Part shown: piece after piece, positions 1 to 9,155 of the stretch | How positions within the stretch are numbered: the stretch's first letter is position 1 | Layout: every line of letters starts with the position of its first letter | Assembly (NCBI GenBank): GCA_028565715.1 | Contig: JAOXYC010078893.1 | Location: 1-14,306 of the forward strand | Direction of reading: 5' to 3' | DNA from: Phoronis pallida | Taxonomy: Eukaryota > Phoronida > Phoronidae | Length of the DNA stretch: 14,306 bases | Position numbers and translations under genes: made by a program | Notes under the pieces: model-generated | Databases searched by the model: none | Told to the model about the DNA's origin: nothing | What the model saw: only the letters and a program-made list of their open reading frames with translations

Positions 1-59
1 TAAATTAAACTGCAATGTGAGTCCCAGTCACGCTAACGAGCGATTAATAGAATGCTGAA

Positions 60-1000
60 GTCACATAAATTATAACCTGGTACTTAATTGAACTGTGTCA
101 CACCATTGATGTGTCGATGTGCTGACATAATGAGGCAGTCTATATCATTTCATCACTAGCCTGAAAATATCAACCAAAATTTACAGGGCGCTTGTGGTGA
201 TGTTCTGATTTAAGGTCCAAGTATGACCGTGTCGTGATGAAAAAGTTAAAGTCAAAGAATCAGAGAATTCAGCAATATGAAATTCCTAGTTCCAGAAATG
301 TTATGGTGGCTCAAGTCCTATGAGCGGATCAATTCCTGCAGTTCCTCTCCAAATGAATGTTTTCCCCGCCAAAGTCAAATATCTGCTGAACACTCAAGCA
401 GAGTAATACAGTGCAACGCCTGCAGGTATGGTTAAAAAGGATCACAAAAATGCTGCAAAACAAGGTCCAAGTGGAACTGTGTCAAGATTATAAAAAGTTC
501 TCTCCACTGTCAGTACACAAAAAATAGCCCACAAACGTGATGAGCACCAGTAATAAACAAGTTCCAAGTTAGACCGTGTCGTGTCGAGATTACAGCTAAA
601 TGAAATTTCTATCTGTGCAGATTAAAATATCCCATGAACCAGTATCTTTATCCCAGCGTCAGTATGGTTTGAAAAATCACCAAGGTAAAATTACCTTGAA
701 ATCAGCAGTTATATTATAATCAAGGTCCAAGTTGAACCGCGTCAAGATTATAAATATATCAAACGTCCAACATCCAATGAAACTTTATCACAGCACCTGA
801 GGTATGGTTGAAAAAAAATGTCCAAAGAATTTCCTCGAAACCTGCAGTAAAATAATCAAGGTCCAAGTTGGACCGCGTCAAGATTATAAATGTATAAAAT
901 TTCTCTCCACTCCACCACATGTGCAAATAGAAATGTCCCACCAGTCACATGATCAGACAAGGAATGTCCGCAATCAAAAGATGATGGCTTCAGTAATGTT
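60..1000. repeat. Decayed tandem array, unit about 135-160 bp
   Basis: A core close to CAAGGTCCAAGTTGGACC, followed by GCGTCAAGATTATAAA, recurs near 74, 211, 461, 558, 721 and 857, with a much weaker copy near 311. The copies at 721 and 857 are best preserved. A second shared segment, like CCTGAGGTATGGTTGAAAAA, occurs near 420, 663 and 800, so the whole unit and not only the core is repeated. Spacings of 137-163 in several places suggest the unit size, with insertions or losses elsewhere. Boundaries are estimates. Probably an old minisatellite-like array inside an intron. Confidence 0.75.
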
Positions 1001-1140
1001 GAGAGTCTTGGCTATGAATAATGGGTAAACACGACACATGAGTAAGTGGTGTCAAGCTTGGAAGATTCCGGAACTCTAAACAAACACTGGGCTAAAACAG
1101 GGGAAGTCATAAATCAGACACAGTGGACATAATCATAATG

Positions 1141-1800
1141 CCATGGCGACAGTGTTGTTACATAACTGACCAATGACAATGTTTGGGTTGAGCTAATTCA
1201 TAAATGGCTTTTTGACAATTGAAAATATGCTATTTTTGAAATATGATTTTCATAGGAAGTTAAAACTCGTCTGTTTCGGACTTAATAATACACCATGGCG
1301 ACAGAGTGGTTACCTAACTGACCAATCATAATTTTTGTGTTAAGATTAATTTTGAAACAACATTTTTGACAATTGAAAACTATAAGCAATTGAAGAAATG
1401 TGATGTTATAGATCATGTTTCGGTCAACTCATATTCCATGGTGACAGTGCGATTACATAACTGAGATATATGAATAGATGACTGTTGAGACAGAATGAAT
1501 TTGGACAATAGAAAAAAATTGAACAATTGAAGAAATACGATTTCATTGAAGTTTTAAATCATCAGTTTGATACCCTGACTATTGATATAATAACAACCAT
1601 ATGATGACCGGAGAACGTCACATATTGACAATTTTGAGTGCGTAAACATTAATAAAGACAATCATTAATTAATGATCAATTTTTAATAAAGTTGACCATA
1701 ATTGGTCAATTAAAATAAATGCAGAGCAAAGAATGTCAAACTGCGATAAAATGACGTCAAATGGCAACAATGTTAGAATACTGGTTGCATAACAGTAGCA
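1141..1800. repeat. Second decayed tandem array, unit about 150 bp, marked by CCATGGCGACAG
   Basis: CCATGG(C/T)GACAG followed by TTACATAACTGA recurs at 1141, 1293 and 1436, with weaker versions near 1597 and 1759 (the last still reads ATGGCAACA, then GGTTGCATAAC). A second shared part, TTTTTGACAATTGAAAA or a close form, follows each of the first three by about 65-75 bases. Spacing is 152, 143, 161 and 162. It has no sequence in common with the array just to its left that I can see, so two independent arrays lie side by side. Confidence 0.7.
1661..1709. repeat. Pair of TAAT/TTGACC palindromes
   Basis: ATCATTAATTAATGAT at 1661-1676 is a perfect 16-base palindrome. TTGACCA-TAAT-TGGTCAA at 1692-1709 is a 7-base inverted repeat with a 4-base loop. 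A related copy, GGTCATTAATTTATGATCAG, lies at about 1804-1823. These fall within the second tandem array and may simply be part of its unit. Confidence 0.5.
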
Positions 1801-2928
1801 GGCGGTCATTAATTTATGATCAGTTAAAATCATTTATCATTATTTATGCATAAATTTTCATTGAATCAGTAGTTGTTTATTGTTGTAAGCCAGTTTTGAC
1901 ATAATTTCTTAATAATAGTGCTGTGGTTAGAATTCACACTAACTTTAGAACTAAAGTGTTGACTCAACAGGAGGAGCTAGACCACATCAAAATATGTCAA
2001 TAGGTGGAGCCGTCAGAGTGTCTCGTCTCAAGAATATTTACAGGTGTAATTTATTGATATTCCAAGTAGATATTTATCATAAACAGCAGTCATGCAAGAT
2101 TTTGTGCAGACAACTGTAAACAAGACCAGAGAGAAATTGATATTTTTATGAAGACCCACTTTTTATTTCGAATTCTCTATTCTATCATTTTGAAAGCTCA
2201 AAAACCAACCGTACAACCTAAAATGTTCTTTGGTACCACCTCACAACCATCCATGCAAGAGGATACCATTTCCATAACTTCCTCAAGGTAACATTAATTT
2301 ATTTATCATGTGGTTGATATTGGCGACGATACCTGGACATAAAAAGGCCAAAGAGGCTTAGCACACAACTTAAACCCATTTCATAAGCCCATATATCCAT
2401 ACCGCTAACAACCAACTTGGTCCTGGTTAAAAAACCGCAGCTTAGTAAACCTCATATCATTGAAGCACCTCTTTAAGCCTCACGATTTGTACAACTAAAC
2501 CAATGTTTGTTTTGGCCGCCCGTATCCCTGGCCTGAAAAAGCTCTATATTTAGTATATTTACAGAAAAGATTTAGATGAATTTACATCTTCATGTTGTTG
2601 CAATGCTCCTTGAACTTCTCAGAACCCGAGTTTCGTAATATAATCACGACAACAGCAGACAAATTTAAAATATTCCCGGAATCCCAAAAAGCTGTTTTGC
2701 AAGTAATTATTCAATGCAAATATGTTTGAGCAAAATATCTAAGGAATTCTACAATTTTTGTTTTTCGTTTGTGAGGAAATTGAATGAATTGTCTGTATTA
2801 TGCAACTTCATTTCCTATCTACACCATTTTGGGAGAAGCCAAATCTCTAAAAATGACTAATTGATTTTAGGGTGTCTCAAAATGGCAAAAAATTAACACA
2901 TTCCAGTGTTCTCAACCAAAAAAATTTA

Positions 2929-3110
2929 AACATGGGGGATTCTCTGATCATGTTTTTGCACAACGCGTGCAAATGCAAACGGCCGCAGGGGGTGGGTTTG
3001 GAAAGGGTGTCCCCAATTCCCATTGGGGGGTTTGGGGGCCTCACCAAAGATTTTTTTTTAAACATGGCGCAGGCTTTTGAACATGGCGGGGCTAAATTCA
3101 AACATGGTGG
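2929..3110. repeat. Repeated AACATGG motifs, partly in a 20-base tandem array
   Basis: AACATGG occurs at 2929, 3061, 3080 and 3101. The last three are spaced 19-21 bases, each followed by a G-rich stretch (GCGCAGG, CGGGGC, TGGCC). The 2970-3040 stretch is also G-rich, including a run of six G near 3024, in otherwise AT-rich DNA. A 91-codon plus-strand frame crosses the block, but its Gly/Phe/His composition follows from the repeats and I do not call it a gene. The core resembles the YY1 binding core CCATGTT/AANATGGC on one strand. Confidence 0.5.
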
Positions 3111-3462
3111 CCTGTGGAGAACACTGCATACCCTGCGAAGATTCTGAAAATGGCTTCGAAATATTAATTTAACACACTATCATCTATTATTTGTTATTTC
3201 TCGAGCTGTCTGCTCAATAACGGTCATCACTGCGTATCCCATCATAATTGTCTCGCAAGGTATGAACAGACCAAAATGTGTTCACAAATACATTCATCTT
3301 ACTCTAAATCTTCTAGCCAATGTAAACGGCAAATGTTGAGAGCAAAACAAACTTGAGGATTTTGGAGTAGCATCTGAACACATCCCAGTACATGTGTACC
3401 ATGTTCGACACGTTGTAAGGAATGCTGACGAGATAGGCAGACTCGTGATAAGTGTTTGCACC

Positions 3463-3474
3463 CAAAATGGCTGC
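3463..3474 (+). promoter_or_regulatory. YY1-like motif
   Basis: CAAAATGGCTGC fits the YY1 consensus AANATGGCNGC exactly. It lies at the edge of the unusual 3316-3501 block. Binding is not shown by the sequence; a match to an 11-base degenerate motif can arise by chance. Confidence 0.3.
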
Positions 3475-4587
3475 CAAAATTTTACTAAATAGCCCTCGGG
3501 TTCAAATTTTCAAGTTTTCTATTTGTCACTTATTTGTCAAATCTACGCAAAAATTGAGTAAAAAAGTTGACAAATTGATTAATTTCTTTATAGAGAAATA
3601 TACTTTTATAATTTTCTATCAAATATCATTACTTTTTGAGTCCAAATCTTCCTCAGGTCATATAAGTTTATAGATCTATTCTTTCAAAATCAGGTCTCAA
3701 ATTTCCCAGGGTTCAGGCAATTTCAAGAGATATTTTTGGTCTTTATAGATGTGAGTTCCCTCCTTCTCAAAATACAATCCTCAATTGTTGCAGTATTTTT
3801 ACGGATAAATCTCTTTCTTCTGGCAAAATCACAGATGCCATAAGATAGTGTACTGTACTGAAATGACCCCTCAAAACATCACTGTTCCGATCACTAATGG
3901 TCTAATTACCACTCAGTAGTTTGTTAATCAATGCAATGCACTCGGTCAACACGCAGCACAGTGGGAAACTGACAGATGCAGAACTTTTTACATCGAGCAA
4001 AAAGAAAGAAACTTGTTTTACAACTCGATTGTGGCGATTACGATAAAATCTTGTCAAGTTGGGGAATTGCTTGATGCTGCCATCTGGGGAGTGACACGAT
4101 CATCTCTGAGCAACCAAAATGGTTGATCGTCATGGAAACCTTTCAAATATATTTTAACTAGCTGCGAGTTTTGCCAAATATCTCATATATGTTAATACTT
4201 CTTGTTTATTTTTTAATAAGTTATCATTGGCAGATAAAGGGATAGCCAGACGCAATGCCAAATAACATTGAAGATTTGAAACAGACCATCTAACCTAAAA
4301 ATTCAAATAAAATTTAAACTGCTTTAAAATATACTTTTACAGAACTTTGCAAAAAGTGGCATCAACTTACTGATTTGCTTAAAACTGGCAATAGGTGCAG
4401 ACTTCTTAAAGTTCAGAAAAAGAATATTGTGAATGTGATTTCTACGCAAACACGTTTAGATGCATAGGTTTTCAGTTTTTAAGTATTCTTCACTCCACCG
4501 ATTGGTCAGTAACTTTTAAAATCAACACAAAATGTATGAAATAAAAAATATTTTTAAGAATTTAAAACGAGTCAAAATTTCCCATAC

Positions 4588-4738
4588 CTGGAATATTAGC
4601 CTGTAATGTGTTGGCTTCACGAATGTATTTTGTCGTTGTTGTGTGGCGCTGTGTTGAGCCTTGGTAAACGAGGAATATCTCAGCTTCGTCTGGAACGACT
4701 GTATCCTCCGGGAATGCCACTATTATTGTCCCACCTCC
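4588..4738 (-). CDS. AKAP13/ARHGEF28-like: Coding exon 3 of an AKAP13/ARHGEF28-like Rho guanine-nucleotide exchange factor (partial gene)
   Basis: Seen: the minus strand has a TTGTAG acceptor at 4740-4739 and a CCAG|GTATGG donor (GT at 4587-4586). Between them lie 151 nt, open as 50 codons plus the first base of a glycine codon. The peptide begins GGGTIIVAFPEDTVVPDEAE, continues with the core FLVYQGSTQRH, and ends TLQANIPG. Known: the extreme N-terminus of vertebrate AKAP13 and ARHGEF28 has the same order, namely a PLYG box, a hydrophobic beta strand, acidic residues, an (F/Y)-x-x-x-GS-x-x-RH core and a final L-x-x-x-x-PGH. The family activates RhoA through a DH-PH module near the C-terminus and links G-protein, actin and, for AKAP13, PKA signalling. 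Inference: this is the ancestral single-copy relative, since it shares LV-x-x-GST-x-RH with AKAP13 and QRH plus LQ with ARHGEF28. It enters in phase 0 and leaves in phase 1. The segment is a small beta-rich module upstream of helical repeats, with no catalytic residues. The next exon (expected to begin with His after the split Gly) was not found in the window. Confidence 0.9.
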
Positions 4739-5548
4739 CTACAATTGATAGCGCTTGTAAATAAGAGATTATCAATTTTGTATCTAAATTATGAAAATTA
4801 TCCCTTCTGGGTATTTTTGTCAGAAATATCAAATAGCTTTGATACCATGTCTGGGAACAATGTCTGAAAAGCATTGGTTTAAAAACAACTTTTGAAAAAT
4901 TGAATATTTTTCCTTTTCTTCAAGATATATACCTTCAGATTTATGATAAAAAAAAACTGTAAGACAGATTCATATATTCAATATTCAAAAAATTGTTAAC
5001 TGTTAGTGAAACCAATTATTGTTCCTTTATAGTCAGAAAGCCTTAGAATGCGCTGATGGGACTACCATCTATTGGATAAAATGTGTACTACATTTTTAAC
5101 AATTCCACTGGAACTTCATGTCTGACTATAGGACAAGTGAAGCTTCAATCGCCCCTGGGAGTACTTTATTGATTTGTCTTTGTTTATTTTCTATATTACA
5201 AAAGATGAAAATCATGTCGAACATAGTTTTAGGTCAAAAAGTCATTAAGTGCCTTATTAATAAATAAATAAATGCAATTTCCCTTTCAGGTCTTTTTCAA
5301 TCAAAGGTTCAGATTATTGATGACATTTGAAATGTCTCAGCTTATATATATAGATTACTTTCTCAAAGTATTGTCCGTATAAATGACCAGTGCCCGATTC
5401 TAAAGATTGGCTCACAATATTTTTTTGTGAATTTACAATGAATGGTGAAAGCATCGTTTTTGGACTGACAAATTCTGCGAAATGGAGCCTTTGATGAACT
5501 GATTCTCAGTTTGTTACAAACAATTCTGTGTAACTTGGATATACTCAC
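4739..5548 (-). other. AKAP13/ARHGEF28-like: Intron 2 of the RhoGEF gene (phase 0)
   Basis: 810 bases between exon 2 and exon 3, beginning GTGAGTAT and ending ATCAATTGTAG in minus-strand sense. AT-rich, with oligo-A/T runs. No open frame of note, repeat or RNA gene was seen in it. The minus-strand frame that runs through the exon 2 donor (5581-5363) is plain read-through into the intron. Confidence 0.8.
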
Positions 5549-5592
5549 GTATACTGGGGACTCTATGGGTGAGAAGGCCATGGAACTACCCT
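5549..5592 (-). CDS. AKAP13/ARHGEF28-like: Coding exon 2 of the AKAP13/ARHGEF28-like RhoGEF, with a possible ancestral start codon
   Basis: Seen: a minus-strand acceptor TATTTTCAG (AG at 5594-5593), preceded by a T-rich tract from a run of A on the plus strand, and a donor TATAC|GTGAGTAT (GT at 5548-5547) with full consensus. The 44 nt exon completes the split codon from exon 1 (G|AG, Glu) and then reads GSSMAFSPIESPVY, ending in phase 0 against exon 3. Joined to exon 3 it gives SPVYGGG, matching the PLYG box at the N-terminus of AKAP13 and ARHGEF28. The ATG at 5581-5579 stands 10 residues before the Tyr-Gly pair, the spacing I recall for the initiator Met of both human proteins. Its context has G at +4 but T at -3, so it is moderate to weak. 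A shifted acceptor two bases on (AG at 5592-5591) would give 42 nt and break the frame with exon 1, so 5592 is preferred if exon 1 is joined. Short exon size and conserved position make it easy to miss in automatic annotation. Confidence 0.87.
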
Positions 5593-7432
5593 CTGAAAAT
5601 AGAAATTGAAATGGTTGAATTAAAAAAATAAATTTGGTAACTCAAGGTAAGTCCAGTTGACTAGACTTATAACCTTTCATATCTTCACTCCTGGATGACT
5701 CATAATCTTCACCAATTAAAAAAAAATAACAATAGACAAAAATGAAATGGTTTGAGTATACAGGTTTTTAGATTTTATTTAAGGAGTCGAGCGTTAAGGA
5801 GGAGCTTTCCTACCTGAATTGCCCAAAAAAGGTGGACGTCTGGAATTCTAACCCAACTAAATCTATATACTTTTAGTGAAACCTTGGGTTTACCTACTAC
5901 ACCAACAATTTAACTCTGATTCAACTTCAACTCACTCAAGTCAACAAAGGATAAAACATTTCCCATAAAAACCTCCACAACAAGCTATCATCTAAAAATA
6001 CAATAATAACATTAACTTATCAACATTATCAATTGATAACCTGCCCATTTATAAACACCCTCAACGATAATCTGGGTTGGACTCGTTAAATCTGAACCGA
6101 GACTGAGTGGGCTGCTATAAAACAGCGATAATTCTACCAGTTAAATTACCAAAGAATTACCCACGATGACATTAATGACGAGTTCATAAGGTCGGCGGGG
6201 GTTATAACAGTAAAAACATCACTGCACTGCAAAATAGAGATGAGCATATCATTTTGAAAATGATTCTATATTGTGACCAATATGATCACTTTTATATAGA
6301 GACTGTCCAATATTTCTCAATGGACTTTATTTCACAATAAAGAAAATATCAAAATCTAATGAAAAACTAATTATAAACAATATCATGAGCTGTACATAAA
6401 TATACAGCCCACCCTCGGCAATCGGCTCAAACCCGAAAATGTTACTGAAATACAAAAATGGCTGGTAAAAGCTCACTCAGGTAAACGGCAGTTACGGCTA
6501 CGCACACCCTTTTTTATAGCATTCACTTTTATATTAGCCCTGGGCTCATAACAGGGAGTGTTGGGTATCCCATATGTTAGGAAAAGAGGCCAGTGTTGCC
6601 TACTAGCGCAGGCCAAGTAATTATTTTGATTTCAAACTAGATTTTTAATAATTGTCACAAGGAACAATTCTAGTGTACGGTAGTTGACATTCAGCTTGTT
6701 TTTACTTACTGCCCTTGAAAATTCTACACAATTGCGTTTTTGTTGAATGGCTTTTATTCCCTATAGCTACAAGAAGCATTTTGACATAAATAATTCTGTT
6801 GGAATGTAACCTTTTCTGTGTTTGTGGGTTTTTGTGAATAATTTACGACTCTGCATTTAGTGAACATGCACTTTCAATGTACTTACTATAACAACAGGTT
6901 TTGAAAAAGTGAGATAGCCAGATGGTATATTATGCAACTTAATTCACACCTGTCATATTTTCAATTTAAAATCAGTGATTTTTTGCATAACTTCACATCA
7001 GAGAAAGAATGAGCCAGGATTTGACTTGTGAACTTGACTCAGACTCGCATATTGTCTAGGGAGTGGTCTCACTCATATTTGTATCTCAGTATATCTCTGG
7101 ATAAATCCTGTCGTACAACCCTACAGGCTCAAAAAGATTATTTAAAACTTCATTGCTAATGAAGACATCTTTCAGCATTTTCACATTTTCTGTCCCAATT
7201 TCATTGTTTTGTCTTTGGTTGATGCCAAAACCCTGCGGTTATCAATGCAAGATTAGATGCCTATTGGCGCCAACAGAGAGTGTTCTAAAATATGGCATCC
7301 TTCTCTAAAAAACAGCTCTAGACAACAATAAAGCAACTGTAGCTGCCAATATAATTTTTTTTCATGTTTGTGTTTGGGTTGTACATGAGTTCACCCTTAA
7401 GTTAGGGTAAATTTCATTTGTAAATCATATGA

Positions 7433-7702
7433 AAAATTGATCAGCAAGCGGCACCAATGGGAAAAGATGACAGGAGAAGGTTGAGGATTTTCCAACAAAT
7501 GTTCCCAACAGCTATTCCAAAACAGCTCTTCCTTAAACTGCAGATGGAAGATGGTTTAAGAGGTCATCCAAAGGAAAACAAAATTCAGTAGAAAAAGGAA
7601 GATGCAACCAGTAACAAACTTTGGCAGGCAGAAGAGAAGCATTATCTTCAGAGGGCTTCACGCATTATCTTAGTGAAGCCAAGAAATTTAAAGTCAGCTT
7701 GA
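7433..7702 (+). pseudogene. Protein-like plus-strand frame broken by stops; possible decayed gene or transposon piece
   Basis: One plus-strand frame runs from 7433 to 7702 with a single internal stop (TAG at 7589-7591). An ATG at 7457 opens 44 codons up to the TAG, rich in charged residues (GKDDRRRLRIFQQMF near the start, LKLQMEDGLRGHPKE near the end). 36 more codons follow, including KLWQAEEKHYLQRASR, before TGA at 7700. The mix of charged and hydrophobic residues is more protein-like than usual for this DNA. No family is recognised and the strand is uncertain, because 7863-7648 on the minus strand is also open for 71 codons. It lies in the presumed first intron. It may be a relic of a retrocopy or mobile element, or chance. 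Confidence 0.25.
7654..7680. repeat. Inverted repeat GGCTTCAC / GTGAAGCC
   Basis: Perfect 8-base arms (7654-7661 and 7673-7680) around an 11-base loop. The loop contains GCATTATCTT, which also occurs directly upstream near 7639. It overlaps the end of the protein-like block. No T-rich tail is present and no function is implied. Confidence 0.45.
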
Positions 7703-8263
7703 AACATTTGAAGACCTAGTAATCCCCAAAGTGTTATGTGACAAAAGCCACCAAGAGCCATAAGGCAACGTCTCTCTGCGAGCACACCAAGTGCCATATC
7801 CTGACTTGTTGGTTCATGCTCTTCACTCCTGGTTATAAAAATCAGTTTCATTACACAGAGCATTTGAAGTGTGCTTGACTTTACTGTTCAAACAATGCTT
7901 GAAACTGACAAGAGTCTAATGCATTTCATCATTCCAGGAACAGGGTCTATAAATGATGATGTTGGTAATTAAACGGCCGTCATAAATATGATTGCATGTG
8001 TCAAGAGGGAGGATGGTGTGTTGCGTAATAATTTCTATGATCATATTCACATGGGGCCATTATAAAATAACCTCATTTCAATTAAAATTGCAACTTTTCG
8101 AGCTTGGAAAACTCGAGTCAAGGAATTGTTGTTGCCCGACTCCAAAAGCAACTTTGCAAGAGTCAAACAATAGGGAATCTGAAAAGTAGTCTACTATAAA
8201 ATCCTGCTTTCATCTGCGATGGCTTAATTAAGTAATAGGGCTGATTTTGTTTGGCTTGAGAGG

Positions 8264-8450
8264 ATGGGAGTTAATAAAATCCTCCTGTGCAAGATGGTAC
8301 TCCCTCCCAGTCAAGTCAGCAGGAGCAATGCCCATGAAATGGGTCAATCAAGACTCAACACATGGCCCAGGGCAGGGATCATACGGTACCCACTAAGGAC
8401 TAACAATAAGCTTATCAGCCTAGCTAGATTCAAAATAAGTCTGTACTATT
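8264..8450. other. GC-richer block of unknown nature in intron 1
   Basis: Around 8290-8400 base composition is close to even, unlike its surroundings, and a plus-strand frame stays open for 62 codons from ATG 8264. The peptide has no recognised motif and there is no acceptor or donor pair that would make it an exon. It contains a short inverted repeat CCCAT-GAA-ATGGG. It may be an old mobile-element fragment. Confidence 0.3.
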
Positions 8451-9155
8451 AGGTCTTTCTTCTGTTTGATCATCCATGAAACTAAAGAAAAACAAACAAA
8501 TTAGCAATACAAGAGCTGCAAAGACACCAAAAACATGTCTCTGAAAATAAAATCATTTGAATTTTGATAAAGACATCAAGATTTGAGATGACTGCGAGAC
8601 TCACCTACCTAAAAAAACAGCTGCGATATCTTTGCATGATGTATGTATTGTCAAAGTACCCATCTTTTAAAGTTCAGATAAACTTAGCAATCAAAAAACC
8701 ATCTTGGTTAAAATAAATGTGCAAACAATATAAAAAGGGTGTTCCCATATTTCAGAGGTTATAAATCAATGGGTGTACTTAAACAGGTGAGGTTATCAGA
8801 CAAAACTCACCACTTATACACCTTTTGAGAAAATTGTTTTCGCAGAAATGGAAAAATCATTGTAAGTCAGAATGTACATTTGGAAAAAGTTTCAAGTCAA
8901 ACTCTTTCAAGAGTTAAAACATTCATGTCCAGTTTTTAGAAACTTTATTGGCCACCAGGTGCAAAGGCTGTAAAAATAGACAACTTCGTTGCTAGAAGGT
9001 ATAGGTTGCGACTTGACTCTGTTGTTTCAAGGTATTCGCCACCAATAACAAGTCACAAAATTAATAATTCTAAATCAATCATAAGTTGTATTATCTCATG
9101 GCGGGCAAAAGAAACATGATTTTACTACTTAAAATATTTACAAAGCCCTGCTCAC

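Larger units (their letters stand above)
1..4587 (-). other. AKAP13/ARHGEF28-like: Presumed intron 3 of the RhoGEF gene, continuing past the left edge
   Basis: After the exon 3 donor at 4587-4586 I found no following exon that keeps phase 1, has a real acceptor and resembles the next conserved segment of the family (His-Asp or His-Gly, then Thr-Val-x-Val). The intron is therefore either longer than 4.5 kb or holds a divergent exon I could not see. Contents: tandem arrays near 60-1000 and 1141-1800, palindromes near 1661-1709, an ATGG-rich block at 2920-3120, and a GC-richer block at 3316-3501. From 3510 to 4580 I see only AT-rich sequence. Confidence 0.6.
5593..9155 (-). other. Intron 1 of the RhoGEF gene (phase 1)
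   Basis: 3563 bases bounded by GTGAGC (minus strand, 9155) and TTTTCAG (5594-5593). Most of it is AT-rich without visible function. Two parts stand out. 7433-7865 is protein-like on both strands but broken by stops. 8264-8450 is GC-richer with one 62-codon plus-strand frame of no recognised family. A minus-strand TAG|GTGAGTC donor look-alike sits near 8610, without a convincing exon before it. The call depends on exon 1 and exon 2 being spliced together. Confidence 0.65.

Noticed and set aside
804-1028. 74-codon plus-strand frame
   Set aside because: It runs through a unit of the left tandem array, and equivalent positions in the other units are closed by stops.
1955-2119. 54-codon plus-strand open stretch with a TTTACAG|GTGTAA donor look-alike at 2043
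   Set aside because: No acceptor or family resemblance, and length is within chance expectation. The neighbouring ACTTTAG-AA-CTAAAGT inverted repeat adds nothing.
2480-2545. Minus-strand acceptor-like GAGCTTTTTCAG followed by short open peptide
   Set aside because: In the required phase the first acceptor leads to a stop. The next AG gives a short peptide unlike the AKAP13/ARHGEF28 continuation, and the GTGAGG donor is poor.
2872-3147. 91-codon plus-strand frame and its 74-codon minus counterpart
   Set aside because: Both are shaped by the G-rich AACATGG repeats. There is no conserved motif and no splice context.
3395-3412. GTTCGACAC as an RNA polymerase III B box of a tRNA-derived element
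   Set aside because: No A box at the right distance upstream and no cloverleaf could be drawn.
4661-4867. 68-codon plus-strand open frame
   Set aside because: It overlaps exon 3 antisense and has no splice signals; the minus strand carries the family match.
5810-5850. Minus-strand CAATTCAG|GTAGGA donor in intron 1 with an upstream AG
   Set aside because: A 26 nt exon here would change the phase and break the reading frame into exon 2.
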